Positions 8,515 through 17,419 of a stretch of 64,000 nucleotides of DNA are shown in pieces. A model generated the notes under the pieces. It was given only the letters and a program-made list of their open reading frames with translations, searched no databases and was not told where the DNA came from. How positions within the stretch are numbered: the first letter of the stretch is position 1; every line of letters begins with the position of its first letter. The position numbers were made by a program, and so were the translations under genes. Location of the stretch: positions 4,454 to 68,453 of the forward strand of contig DASXDG010000165.1 in NCBI GenBank assembly GCA_036490795.1, given 5' to 3'. The stretch comes from JAFARZ01 sp036490795 (GTDB lineage: Bacteria > Actinomycetota > Actinomycetes > Streptosporangiales > Streptosporangiaceae).

Positions 8515-9050
8515 CGCGTGCCGCTCCCGGCAGACGCGCTGCTCGCGGCGGCCGGCCTGGTCCGGGCGCCTGCCGACCGGGTAGCACCGGCCGACCGGGT
8601 AGCACCGGCCGACGGCGTGGCGCCGGGGTGTGCGGCCGGGCTGCTCGCCGGGGCGACGGCGGGCGTGGTGTCCGACTGCTGCACCGAGTGCCACAGCTTG
8701 GAGTACCACGGCGCCGACACCGGCTGCGCCTGCTTTGGCACGCCGATGACCGACTGGCCGCTCTCGATGACATAGCACTGGGCGGCGGGCAGGCACATGT
8801 GCAGCTCCTGCTCGGCCATCTGCTCGATGTACACGGGGTTGGAGTACATGTCGCGTTTGGCAATCAGGCTCTTGACCTGTGCTTGCATCATCTGCTGTTC
8901 CGCGACGAGCTCGTCGATCTGCCGCCGCTGGGCGATGTACTCCCGCACGGGGTAGGCGAGGCTCAGCGCGATCGCACAGATGACGACAGCGAGCACCGCA
9001 GCCCGGCTAGTAAGCCGGGTTGTCCTTGGAACAGCCGCCGGCGGGGCCAT
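8511..9050 (-). CDS. ftsB: Septum formation initiator (FtsB/DivIC family)
   Basis: 179 residues: a short cytoplasmic N-terminus, a membrane helix at ~17-33, a coiled coil at ~35-66, then the family motif NPVYIEQMAEQEL (71-83). This bitopic protein works in the divisome with FtsL and FtsQ homologues. The C-terminal ~80 residues are an Ala/Ser/Thr/Arg-rich extracellular tail with SAGATR repeats encoded by an 18-base tandem repeat near 8567-8620. The start shares one base with the enolase stop (TAATG at 9048-9052), a classic coupled arrangement conserved in actinobacteria. Confidence 0.9.
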   Translation of the reverse strand: MAPPAAVPRTTRLTSRAAVLAVVICAIALSLAYPVREYIAQRRQIDELVAEQQMMQAQVKSLIAKRDMYSNPVYIEQMAEQELHMCLPAAQCYVIESGQSVIGVPKQAQPVSAPWYSKLWHSVQQSDTTPAVAPASSPAAHPGATPSAGATRSAGATRSAGARTRPAAASSASAGSGTR

Positions 9051-10336
9051 TAACCCTTGCTGGCGTCGAACCGCGGATACGCGTCCGCACCCGCGTACCT
9101 CGCCGCATCACCGAGGAGCTCCTCGATCCGCAGCAACTGGTTGTACTTGGCCACGCGCTCGCCTCGGGCCGGGGCGCCGGTCTTGATCTGGCCCGAGTTG
9201 ACCGCGACCGCCAGGTCGGCGATCGTGCTGTCATCGGTCTCACCAGAACGGTGACTGATCACCGTGGTGTAGCCGGACCGCTGGGCGAGTGATATCGCGT
9301 CGAGCGTCTCGGTCACCGTGCCGATCTGGTTCAGCTTGACCAGCAGCGAGTTCGCGGCCTTGTTCTCGATGCCACGGCGCAGCCGCACCGGGTTGGTGAC
9401 GAAGAGGTCATCGCCGACGATCTGCACCCGGTCCCCGACGCTGGCCGTCATCTGCTGCCAGCCGTCCCAGTCCTCTTCCGCGAGCGGGTCTTCAAGCGAA
9501 ACGATCGGATAGGCGTTCAGCCAGTCGGAGTAGATGCCGGACATCTCGGCGGCGGTCCGCGGCTGGCCGTCGAAGGTGTAGCTCCCGTCGCTGTAGAACT
9601 CAGACGCTGCCGCGTCCACCGCGAGCGCGATGTCCTGGCCGGGAGTGAAGCCTGCCTTGCCGATCGCCTCGACGATCAGGTCAAGGGCCGCCCTGTTGTG
9701 CTCCAGGTCGGGGGCGAATCCGCCTTCGTCGCCCACGCCCGTGGACAGTCCGCGCTGCTTGATAACGGACTTCAGCGCCTGGTAGGTCTCCGCACCCCAG
9801 CGCACCGCCTCGCTGTACGTGGCGGCGCCAATCGGGGTGATCATGAACTCCTGGATGTCCACGTTGTTGTCCGCGTGGGCACCACCGTTCAGGATGTTCA
9901 TCAGCGGAACGGGCAGCAGGTACGCGTTCGGACCGCCGAGATAGCGGAACAGGGGCAGGCCGCTCGAATCGGCCGCGGCACGCGCCACGGCGATGCTCAC
10001 CCCGACGATGGCGTTGGCGCCGAGCCGTGACTTGTCCGGCGTCCGGTCGAGATCGATCAGCGCCTGGTCGACCAGCCGCTGGTCGTCGGCCTCGTGGCCG
10101 AGCAGTTCCGGCTGGATCTCGTCGATGACGGCCTGGACGGCACGGCCCACAGCCTTGCCACCGTACTCACTGCCGCCGTCTCTGACCTCAACAGCCTCGA
10201 AGGCACCGGTCGACGCGCCGCTTGGCACACCGGCACGCCCCACAGTCCCGTCGTCGAGGGCAACCTCTACCTCAAGAGTTGGGTTTCCCCGGGAATCCAG
10301 GATCTGCCTGGCATGAATCGCTTCGATGGAGGCCAC
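9050..10336 (-). CDS. eno: Enolase (phosphopyruvate hydratase)
   Basis: 428 residues, full length. It converts 2-phosphoglycerate to phosphoenolpyruvate. Visible signatures are ARQILDSRGNPTLEVEV at the N-terminus, GVGDEGGFAPDL, the LLVKLNQIGTVTET active-site strand with its lysine, and SHRSGETDD with the substrate-binding residues. The GTG start at 10336 is preceded by AAGGAG with six bases spacing. First confident gene of the operon eno-ftsB-DUF501-GppA-UDG. Confidence 0.97.
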   Translation of the reverse strand: MASIEAIHARQILDSRGNPTLEVEVALDDGTVGRAGVPSGASTGAFEAVEVRDGGSEYGGKAVGRAVQAVIDEIQPELLGHEADDQRLVDQALIDLDRTPDKSRLGANAIVGVSIAVARAAADSSGLPLFRYLGGPNAYLLPVPLMNILNGGAHADNNVDIQEFMITPIGAATYSEAVRWGAETYQALKSVIKQRGLSTGVGDEGGFAPDLEHNRAALDLIVEAIGKAGFTPGQDIALAVDAAASEFYSDGSYTFDGQPRTAAEMSGIYSDWLNAYPIVSLEDPLAEEDWDGWQQMTASVGDRVQIVGDDLFVTNPVRLRRGIENKAANSLLVKLNQIGTVTETLDAISLAQRSGYTTVISHRSGETDDSTIADLAVAVNSGQIKTGAPARGERVAKYNQLLRIEELLGDAARYAGADAYPRFDASKG

Positions 10337-11277
10337 CGCCGGCTCCTTGCCTGTGTATGTACCGCTGTCTCAACCGCGCGCATGTCTCGGGCCGAACCCA
10401 CGCGCTCTCCCGCAGAAGAGCCTAGTAGAGCCTTCACGGTACGACGCACGGGCCACGCCGTCCCAGATGTGGAATTGCCGGATTGCCGCCCACCTGACCG
10501 CTCCACGGCGGACCCTGACCGCTCCACGGCGGGCGCTGACCGCTCGACAACGGACGCTGACCGCCGCACGGCGGACGCCGAACGCTGCACCGCGGAAGGC
10601 CGGACGACCTGCGCCGCCTGCCACCCGTGCGCGCACTCACCGGCGCGGACTCCCTCGGGCCGGACGTGACGGTGGGCCCAGCCGGTGCCTGCGGGCTCCG
10701 CGTGGCCAGGAAACAAGGTTCCCTTCGGACGCGGTGCGCCGGGGGCGGCCGCCGCCTGCTCGGCGGAGAAGGGCCTTGCCGAACCCGGGGCGCTCGCGGT
10801 GGGCGGCACGGACCGGGCAGAAAGCGGTGCCGCCGAAAGCGGGACCACCGTAACGGAGGGGGCGGCGGTCGCTGTCGCGACCGTGCCTGGCGTCCGGTAT
10901 GCCGCGGCGACCGCGTGGTGACGCGGCGCGATGGCGCGGGCGCATTCAGGGCTGGCCGCTACCCGCGGGGCGGTGCCGCTGCTACCGGTCGCGCCATGCT
11001 GACCAGCCGGAGTGCCGCTGGAGATACCGCTGCGGCTGACCCCGTCCGAGGGAACGGGACTGACGCTGGTGGGCGGAGTAATCCGCGCCCATGCCTGGGC
11101 GGCCGCCTGCTCCGCGGCGATTCCCACGTAGGGCGCGGGCACCCGGACCTGTGCGATTTCCCGCGATCGCGTCGCACCGGCGGCATTCCACGCATATGCG
11201 AGCAGGACTCCAACGGCAACCGGGGCGATCGCTGAGACAAGCCCGGCTCCGCCTTTTTTTCCCAGCCGTTGACGCAC
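10267..11277 (-). CDS. Hypothetical secreted/anchored low-complexity protein
   Basis: 336 residues with a GTG start after AAAGG. The N-terminus is basic, with one hydrophobic segment (about 13-34) fitting a signal peptide or anchor, and then a plausible AEQAAAQAWARITPP stretch. Most of the rest is Ala/Pro/Ser/Thr-rich. The C-terminal third is a degenerate repeat (RSASAV, RSAPAV, RSGSAV) made by a ~24-base tandem repeat at 10497-10585. The frame runs 70 bases into the enolase gene, which is odd and suggests frame drift. A run of seven A within the minus-strand start region could allow slippage. The N-terminal half looks coding; the exact 3' end is doubtful. Confidence 0.4.
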   Translation of the reverse strand: MRQRLGKKGGAGLVSAIAPVAVGVLLAYAWNAAGATRSREIAQVRVPAPYVGIAAEQAAAQAWARITPPTSVSPVPSDGVSRSGISSGTPAGQHGATGSSGTAPRVAASPECARAIAPRHHAVAAAYRTPGTVATATAAPSVTVVPLSAAPLSARSVPPTASAPGSARPFSAEQAAAAPGAPRPKGTLFPGHAEPAGTGWAHRHVRPEGVRAGECAHGWQAAQVVRPSAVQRSASAVRRSASVVERSAPAVERSGSAVERSGGRQSGNSTSGTAWPVRRTVKALLGSSAGERVGSARDMRAVETAVHTQARSRRWPPSKRFMPGRSWIPGETQLLR

Positions 11278-11450
11278 CTTTATCCCCCAGTGCCCGATAA
11301 CGCTTCAGCGCACGAAGAGTGAGGGTACCAGCCCCCCGCCAACCGGCTGCCGTCGTTCACATCAGGGGAGCCTACCCTGTATATGACCAGCTAGTCACTT
11401 GAAGTATCAAAATGACTACCTACAGCCAATCATTACCGCTGGCGTATGGA

Positions 11451-12023
11451 TCAGCAGCCTCGGTGCACGATCAGTGCCTTGATCAGCGCGCCCCACTGAT
11501 AGGCGATCTGATAGGGCCAGTCGGCAGCGGCAAGCGGAACGGTAACCACGTACACGGAACCGTTGAAGCAGCGCCCCACGAGCACCCTTGCGCGCGTGTC
11601 CTGCGCGGTGGAGGTCACCAGAACAACCGACGTCCAATGGTATTTCTTGGCCAGCCGACCGGTGAACTCCGCCTCGCCGCGGGTGTTCTCAGGATCTGGG
11701 TAGAAGCAGATGAGCTTCACACCCGCCATCGGGGGTGCGCAGGATCCTGAATGGCCACTCCAGTCTCGCGAGATAACTAGCACCTTCGCACGGTGCTCCT
11801 CGGCGAGGCGCAGCGCCACGGGCGGGCGGTCACCGGGACCCGCGAGCATCACGATCGCGCTGACCCGCGCGGGCATCCCCTGGGCGGGCCACACGAAGAG
11901 CCGCACGGTTACCACGGCAAAGACCAGCACTGTGCTGATGACAACCACGAGCACGGTACGCCACCGGTGGCGACGGAATGGACGTGGCTCGACTGCGTCT
12001 TCGCGGCTCCTGCGGAGCTTCAT
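11451..12023 (-). CDS. YdcF-like (DUF218) membrane-anchored protein
   Basis: 190 residues with a basic N-terminus, a membrane helix at ~22-41 and an extracytoplasmic domain. The domain has the DUF218 pattern: IVMLAGPGDRPPVALRLAEE, then KVLVISRDW, then DPENTRGEAEF and VVLVTSTAQDTRARV. Relatives (SanA/ElyC/YdcF) affect envelope integrity or lipid-carrier metabolism, but their chemistry is not settled. It stands alone after a 283-base gap that holds no ORF I can support. Confidence 0.8.
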   Translation of the reverse strand: MKLRRSREDAVEPRPFRRHRWRTVLVVVISTVLVFAVVTVRLFVWPAQGMPARVSAIVMLAGPGDRPPVALRLAEEHRAKVLVISRDWSGHSGSCAPPMAGVKLICFYPDPENTRGEAEFTGRLAKKYHWTSVVLVTSTAQDTRARVLVGRCFNGSVYVVTVPLAAADWPYQIAYQWGALIKALIVHRGC

Positions 12024-12306
12024 GCGCAGCCGCCCCGCCGAGCAGAAACCTTTGCCGGCCGGAACCAGCCTGGTCGCGGTTTTATACGGCGCATGAGGCG
12101 ACAGGTGTCAACACGGACTCCAATGTTCACCGAACGGATTATCGTGATCGCGACACCGGCAAGACTGCGGTCGTCGCACATGAATAACTGGGCTTCGACT
12201 CGCCGCGCGAAGTTATCGTCTTAACGCCGATTGATGACCGCCTCACACGAGGCGAAGGCGCCCGTTCGTTGCCATCTAGCCATAGCCTTCGCCCATGTCT
12301 CATATG

Positions 12307-13323
12307 TCAGGCATTCGGCGCTTGATCTCCTTTGTCAACCGCATCTCCTTTGTCAACCGCTCGGAACGTCACCGAGCCGTCATCCGGCGGTGGGAACTGG
12401 CGCGTCTGCGGCGGGCTGACTGGCGCGGGCTGTGCCAGGGTGCGGTGCGGCTGCCTCGACTGGCCGCCGCTGGACAGGCTGCGGCTGACGAGTCTGCTGG
12501 CGACGAGGGTGATGATGATGGCGACAAGAAGGAGACCGAGGATCTGTGCGGTCCTTGCGGACATGCCGATCCTAATGGAGAAGCTTTCGCCGGCCGGCGC
12601 CGCCGCCGAACTGCCGCCATCGGCCTGGACGTCAGCGGCTGGGCTGGACCCTATGGCGGCACCTGGCGCCTGCGTAGGCAGCGCCCCGGTCCGTACTGCA
12701 CTGGGGGCGGGCTTGGCCGGATGAACGGCCCCGGTGACCGTGATGCTCTGGCCGGCGTCGGGGACGGCGGTGAGCGGCGGGTCGGTATCGGCCGAGGCGA
12801 CGAGAGTGAGCATGCTAGCCGTGCTAGCGGCGGGAACCGCTATCTGTGCCTGCAACTGGTAGGAGGTAGGGGTAACAGCGGTACCCATGTCGCCTACGGT
12901 GCATGTGCTGGCTCCGCCCCCGCTGGGGCAGGAGCCGGTGAATACCGGGGAGAACCCGGCCGGGGACGCGCTGACGGTAACGGTGACCGAGGTGGCCGGG
13001 CCACCTCGATCCGATACCTGAATCGTCCAGGTGGCGGTCTTGCCACGCTTGATGCTGTCCTGTGCGGCTAGGACGTTGACGCAAATAGACGCGCTGGAAA
13101 GCGGGCTCGGAGAACTGACCGGCGTGGCGGACGGGGATGCGGCTGTACTGCCGGAAAGACTCTTGCATTGTGAGGCGGCGATGGCCGTCGTGCCGACGGG
13201 GGCCACGGCAGTTGGCGTGTGCAGGCGAAAGACCGTTCCTTGCATGCCACCGGTGAGATGCCACGCGGCGTACAGGGCGACGAGAGTGGCGGCCACCGCC
13301 ACCCGCGCCTGGCCTTTACCCAT
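12307..13323 (-). CDS. Surface protein with Ig-like (DUF11-type) domain and C-terminal membrane anchor
   Basis: 338 residues. An N-terminal hydrophobic segment (~7-22) acts as signal or anchor. Residues ~80-198 form a beta-rich domain of the DUF11/Ig-like type (KRGKTATWTIQVSDRG, VTVTVSASPAGF) with paired cysteines at ~132 and 141. A Pro/Ala/Ser-rich stretch and a second membrane helix (~258-276) follow. The C-terminus has a duplicated VDKGDAVDKGD motif from an 18-base direct repeat at ~12327-12361. It lies 191 bases after efeB on the same strand; a role with the iron system is possible but not shown. Confidence 0.7.
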   Translation of the reverse strand: MGKGQARVAVAATLVALYAAWHLTGGMQGTVFRLHTPTAVAPVGTTAIAASQCKSLSGSTAASPSATPVSSPSPLSSASICVNVLAAQDSIKRGKTATWTIQVSDRGGPATSVTVTVSASPAGFSPVFTGSCPSGGGASTCTVGDMGTAVTPTSYQLQAQIAVPAASTASMLTLVASADTDPPLTAVPDAGQSITVTGAVHPAKPAPSAVRTGALPTQAPGAAIGSSPAADVQADGGSSAAAPAGESFSIRIGMSARTAQILGLLLVAIIITLVASRLVSRSLSSGGQSRQPHRTLAQPAPVSPPQTRQFPPPDDGSVTFRAVDKGDAVDKGDQAPNA

Positions 13324-13514
13324 CGGGCTTCACCATCCCTTCACCGGTGACGGGTATTCCCCGGCTTACTCGGCGGCCAGATCGAGGACCTCCCTGACGT
13401 AACAGGCAGCGTGGTTATGGTCGTGGACCGCCTGCGGCAGGGGCGCCGTGCCGCCGAAAGGGCGCCAGGTACAGCGCGGACTGGTGACGGGCGGGAGCCC
13501 TGGCGAGCAGCCGA

Positions 13515-14891
13515 TCAGGGGAGCAACGCACGGCCATAGTAATCACCGCTATCGAGAATGCCTGGCACGGCGAAGAAATAACCGCCGCCGAACGGGCTGA
13601 CGTAGTCGACGAGCGGCTCATCGATGAGACGCGTCTGCACGGTCTCAAACTGGCGTTTTATATTCTGTTGATAGCAGGTGAATATGAGTCCCTGGTCCAG
13701 GTTGCCGACCACGTCCATGCCCCGGTCATAGTTGTAGGCCCGGCGCAAGATCTGGTTGGCGGACGTCTGCGACGTGCGCGGGTTGGCCAGCCGAATGTGG
13801 GCATCGAGCGGGATTACCGCGCCATCAGGGTCGGCCGCATAGTCCGGCGTCGCGAACTCGCTGTTGGCGTCCAGCGGGGCGCCCGTGTCCCGGGCCCGGC
13901 CGATCATATTCTCCTGCTCGGTAATCGAGACGCGATCCCAGAACTCGACAAACATCCGGATCAACCGGATAACCAGGTAGCTGCCACCCACGGTCCAGCC
14001 GGGCTCACCGCTGGTCCCAGCCCGCACCCAGACGAGCTGGCTCATCTCGGTGGCGCTCGCGGTATCGGGGTTGGCGATACCGTCCTTGAAGCCCAGCAGG
14101 TTACGGGGAGTGCCAGAGGGCCTGGGCGGGCTGGCGAAGCCATCCATGCGCCAGCGGAGCTGCATGCCACCCCTGGTGTGCCGGGTGATGTCCCGCAACG
14201 CATGCAGCAGCGTGTCTGCGCTTCCCGCGGAAAGCTGCACGCTCAGGTCGCCCCCGGACTGCGCCGGATCGAGGTTGTCGTTGGGGAAAGGAGTCATCGC
14301 GGTAAGGTGCGCGGGTCTGCGGGACGCCAGGCCGAACCGTCCGTCGAACAAGGACGCGCCCATGCCGACGACGACCGTTAGCCCGTCAGGGACGACCGTG
14401 GGCCCCAGGATGCCCGAATCGGAGGGCGGCCCGGTGGCCCCGGCCGGTGTGGGAATTCCGCCGGAGGTCAGGAACCGGCAACGCTGCGTCAGCGTTTGCA
14501 GCAGGTCCGCGAGCTCACCTCGGTTCCCGGCAACCACGTCGAAAGCCATCGCGATCGTCTGGCGCTGTGACGGCGGCAGGATGCCGGCCTGGTGCACACC
14601 CTGGAACGGGACCGGAGCGAGCCGTCCTTGCGGGTCGGCTGGCCCGGCTACATCCGTCTGTGTCGCGGACGACTGGCTGGCCGCGTGGGCTGAGTGCACG
14701 TCCGCGATTCCCACCGCGGTCCCCGCCGCCCCGGCCGCGCCCAAGCCGACGACGCCGCGCAGGAAAGTCCGGCGCCCTGGCCGCGCGGACCGGACAGGGC
14801 AGTCGCCCACGTCCGGGTTTGACGCCGGGTTTGACGCCGGGTTTGACGGTAGCGAACGGTCGTCTCCGGTGGGCCGACCATGCTCACTCAC
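13515..14891 (-). CDS. efeB: Dye-decolorising peroxidase EfeB (deferrochelatase/peroxidase)
   Basis: 458 residues. The twin-arginine signal RRTFLRG (40-46) plus a hydrophobic alanine-rich stretch indicates Tat export of a folded heme protein. The Dyp signature GFKDGIANP (267-275) contains the catalytic aspartate D270, and the likely proximal heme ligand is H365 in LDAHIRLANPR. EfeB works with EfeO and EfeU in ferrous iron uptake and can release iron from heme. The GTG start overlaps the efeO stop (GTGA). Ahead of the Tat motif an NPAS repeat is encoded by three 12-base units at 14816-14851. Confidence 0.92.
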   Translation of the reverse strand: MSEHGRPTGDDRSLPSNPASNPASNPDVGDCPVRSARPGRRTFLRGVVGLGAAGAAGTAVGIADVHSAHAASQSSATQTDVAGPADPQGRLAPVPFQGVHQAGILPPSQRQTIAMAFDVVAGNRGELADLLQTLTQRCRFLTSGGIPTPAGATGPPSDSGILGPTVVPDGLTVVVGMGASLFDGRFGLASRRPAHLTAMTPFPNDNLDPAQSGGDLSVQLSAGSADTLLHALRDITRHTRGGMQLRWRMDGFASPPRPSGTPRNLLGFKDGIANPDTASATEMSQLVWVRAGTSGEPGWTVGGSYLVIRLIRMFVEFWDRVSITEQENMIGRARDTGAPLDANSEFATPDYAADPDGAVIPLDAHIRLANPRTSQTSANQILRRAYNYDRGMDVVGNLDQGLIFTCYQQNIKRQFETVQTRLIDEPLVDYVSPFGGGYFFAVPGILDSGDYYGRALLP

Positions 14892-16102
14892 GGGATAGGT
14901 CTTTCTTGCTCAAAGATGACCGGGATCGGCGAAAGCAATTCGACCGTCTGCCCGGCCGCGGCGTCAAGCCGTTCCCGCTGCGGCGAGCTGAGGTCCCTGG
15001 CGGATGTCCAGCCGTGGCTGGTCTTTTCCGCGTCGATAAGGCGCTGGAGCTGGTTCAGCGAACTGAACAGGGCGGCCGTCTGCGGATAGCGGCTTGCCAG
15101 CAACGGCCGCAAGATGCCCAGCTGCGCTCGGGTCGCGTCTATGCCAGCCGCGAAAGTCGCAAGCGTAGTGCCGCTGCCGAAGTCGTCCAGCCCACTGAGC
15201 TGGTTCTGCATGGCGTCCTCCAGGATCTCGTGCGTGCGCAGCGCCAGATCGCCCACGGCCAGAGTGGGCGGGAGTTCGATGCTGGGCCAGGCAGTCTGCA
15301 GCGCTCGCACCTGGACACCGAGCTGGCTGGCCGGACCGCTCAGTTCGGCGGAGGACTGACCGTGCCACAGCCCGTACTCCAGACGATAGAACCCGGTGAA
15401 GCCGGGGGCGCTCACGCCACCGGCTACGCCGAATGGCAGGCCGTCGATCGCGTCGTCATAAGAGCCGAACATTCCATAGGCGCTGCCCAGTCGTTCCCAG
15501 GTGAGGTGCGCGGTCAGCCACGCGACCCGGGCAGCGGACAAGTTACCCGTCCGGATATCGGTCACGAGCGCCGCGGTCTGAGCCACCAGGGCGGCCAACC
15601 CGCTCGCGACGTAGGCACGGGCCCGCGTGGTGATCGAGTTCTGCTGATCCTGGTCCAGCACGAGAACCGCGGTGCCACCGCCGGCCTTCCCCGGGACCTG
15701 GACGACCGGCCCGTTTCGGATGCCGTAGTCCTGACCGGTGCAGGTGAACGCGTACTCGCCGGACCCGACATCGACCGGCATCGACCGTGTGGTACCCGGC
15801 CCGATCCCCTCCACCTGGGCGTACACCGCGCCATTGGATGGGTCGACCATCTGTATCTCAACGACGGTGCCGGATGAGTTGCGAATCTGGAGAGTTTGCG
15901 GACCAGCGGCAGGGTGCCGCCAGCCGGTGCCACAGGAGGTTGCGGAAACCGTGATGACATTCGCGGCCGGACTGGCTGCCTTCGGTGCGCCAGGGCTTCC
16001 GCTGCATCCCGCTAGCAGCCCAACAGCAAGCAGGCCACCCGCTACGGGCCTTAGATTGGGCACACTTAAAAGACTCTCGACTGGTTCGATTCGTTTACGC
16101 AT
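14888..16102 (-). CDS. efeO: EfeO: iron-uptake lipoprotein with cupredoxin and imelysin (M75) domains
   Basis: 404 residues with a lipobox ending at C33 (LLAGCSG). Residues ~45-145 form the cupredoxin-like domain and ~150-404 the imelysin/M75 domain. The latter is marked by HLTWERLGSAYG (an HxxxE pattern) and GFYRLEYGLWHGQ. EfeO is thought to capture and pass iron to the EfeU permease. EfeU normally precedes or accompanies it, yet only 249 bases separate the start from divergent rmlA, and no permease is present in the window. Upstream gene of a two-gene operon with efeB. Confidence 0.9.
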   Translation of the reverse strand: MRKRIEPVESLLSVPNLRPVAGGLLAVGLLAGCSGSPGAPKAASPAANVITVSATSCGTGWRHPAAGPQTLQIRNSSGTVVEIQMVDPSNGAVYAQVEGIGPGTTRSMPVDVGSGEYAFTCTGQDYGIRNGPVVQVPGKAGGGTAVLVLDQDQQNSITTRARAYVASGLAALVAQTAALVTDIRTGNLSAARVAWLTAHLTWERLGSAYGMFGSYDDAIDGLPFGVAGGVSAPGFTGFYRLEYGLWHGQSSAELSGPASQLGVQVRALQTAWPSIELPPTLAVGDLALRTHEILEDAMQNQLSGLDDFGSGTTLATFAAGIDATRAQLGILRPLLASRYPQTAALFSSLNQLQRLIDAEKTSHGWTSARDLSSPQRERLDAAAGQTVELLSPIPVIFEQERPIP

Positions 16103-16351
16103 GATTTCATAACTACAGTCGGCATGTCCGCCGGCAGACGCTGTTCCTTGCCACGTCGGCAGCGCGGCGGCCTCAGTGCGGCCAATGCTCGGGCCTCCGT
16201 GGGGAGCATAGCACCAACCCAGCTAATTCCGTAGAATCAAACACATATGCAGACGTGATACCCGGGCACGGACCGGCCCCGCTGGCCTGATATGCGATGA
16301 GTCTCCTGGTCCGGGCTGGGGGTATGGCCGGAAAGGCGCTACCTTCGCCCT

Positions 16352-17419
16352 ATGAAGGCCCTGGTTCTCTCTGGAGGTGCGGGCACCCGGTTGCGTCCGA
16401 TTACCCACACTTCCGCTAAGCAGTTGCTGCCTGTCGCCAACAAGCCCGTGCTCTTCTACGGTCTCGAGGCGATCGCCGCCGCGGGTATCACCGATGTCGG
16501 GATCGTCGTCGGGGAAACCGCTCCGGCGATCGAGGCCGCGGTCGCTGACGGCTCGGCGTTCGGTCTCAGCGTCACGTATATAAAGCAGTCCGCGCCACTA
16601 GGTCTGGCGCACGCGGTCCAGGTCGCCCGCGATTACCTCGGTGACGACGACTTCGTCATGTACCTTGGCGACAACTTCATCGTCGGCGGCATAAGCGAGC
16701 TGGTGACGGAGTTCCGCACCGAGCTGCCGGATGCGCAGATCCTGCTCACGCACGTACCCGACCCGCGGGCTTTCGGCGTGGCCGAGCTCAACGCGGACGG
16801 CAAGATCGTCGGGCTAGAGGAGAAGCCGCAGCGCCCGAAGAGCGACCTCGCCTTGGTCGGGGTTTACATCTTCCGCCCCTCGATTCACGAGGCGGTCCGC
16901 GAGCTCAAGCCATCCTGGCGCGGTGAGCTGGAGATCACTGAGGCCATCCAGTGGCTGATCGACCATGGGAATACGGTCCGTTCCTCGATCATCTCCGGGT
17001 ACTGGAAAGACACCGGAAACGTGACCGACATGCTGGAGGTCAACCGGATCGTTCTGGAGACCGCCGAGCCGCGTCTCGATGGCGTGGTCGACGCGGCTAG
17101 CGAGATCATCGGCCGGGTCGTGGTCGAAGCTGGAGCCCAGGTCAGCGGCTCTCGCATCGTCGGTCCGGCCATCATCGGCGCCGGAACGAAGGTGACCGGC
17201 TCCTACGTGGGCGCGTTCACGGCCGTCGCCGAGAACTGCGTGATCGACGACAGCGAGATCGAGTACTCCATTGTGCTGTCGAACGCGTCAATTCGAGGGG
17301 TGCGGAGGATCGAGGCGTCCATAATCGGGCACGACGTTGAGGTAACTCCGGCCCCTCGGGTGCCCAAGGCACACCGGCTCGTGCTCGGCGACCACAGCAA
17401 GGTGCAGATCAGTTCATGA
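16352..17419 (+). CDS. rmlA: Glucose-1-phosphate thymidylyltransferase, long form
   Basis: 355 residues. It makes dTDP-glucose from dTTP and glucose-1-phosphate. The nucleotidyltransferase signature LSGGAGTRLRPIT is at the N-terminus, with YLGDNFI downstream. A C-terminal left-handed beta-helix region (VVEAGAQVSGSRIVGPAIIG) marks the long RmlA type typical of actinobacteria. First gene of rmlABD; its last four bases overlap rmlB (ATGA). The long form is often assigned to antibiotic sugar pathways, but here the context is cell-surface polysaccharide. Confidence 0.93.
   Translation: MKALVLSGGAGTRLRPITHTSAKQLLPVANKPVLFYGLEAIAAAGITDVGIVVGETAPAIEAAVADGSAFGLSVTYIKQSAPLGLAHAVQVARDYLGDDDFVMYLGDNFIVGGISELVTEFRTELPDAQILLTHVPDPRAFGVAELNADGKIVGLEEKPQRPKSDLALVGVYIFRPSIHEAVRELKPSWRGELEITEAIQWLIDHGNTVRSSIISGYWKDTGNVTDMLEVNRIVLETAEPRLDGVVDAASEIIGRVVVEAGAQVSGSRIVGPAIIGAGTKVTGSYVGAFTAVAENCVIDDSEIEYSIVLSNASIRGVRRIEASIIGHDVEVTPAPRVPKAHRLVLGDHSKVQISS

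Noticed and set aside
14447..15877. 476-residue plus-strand open frame across efeB and efeO
   Set aside because: It lies opposite two clearly coding genes with catalytic motifs; its own sequence is Arg-rich and random-looking.
16103..16351. ECF-like motif upstream of rmlA
   Set aside because: I searched both strands of the gap; GACGTG occurs near 16252 but no matching -35 box at the right spacing.
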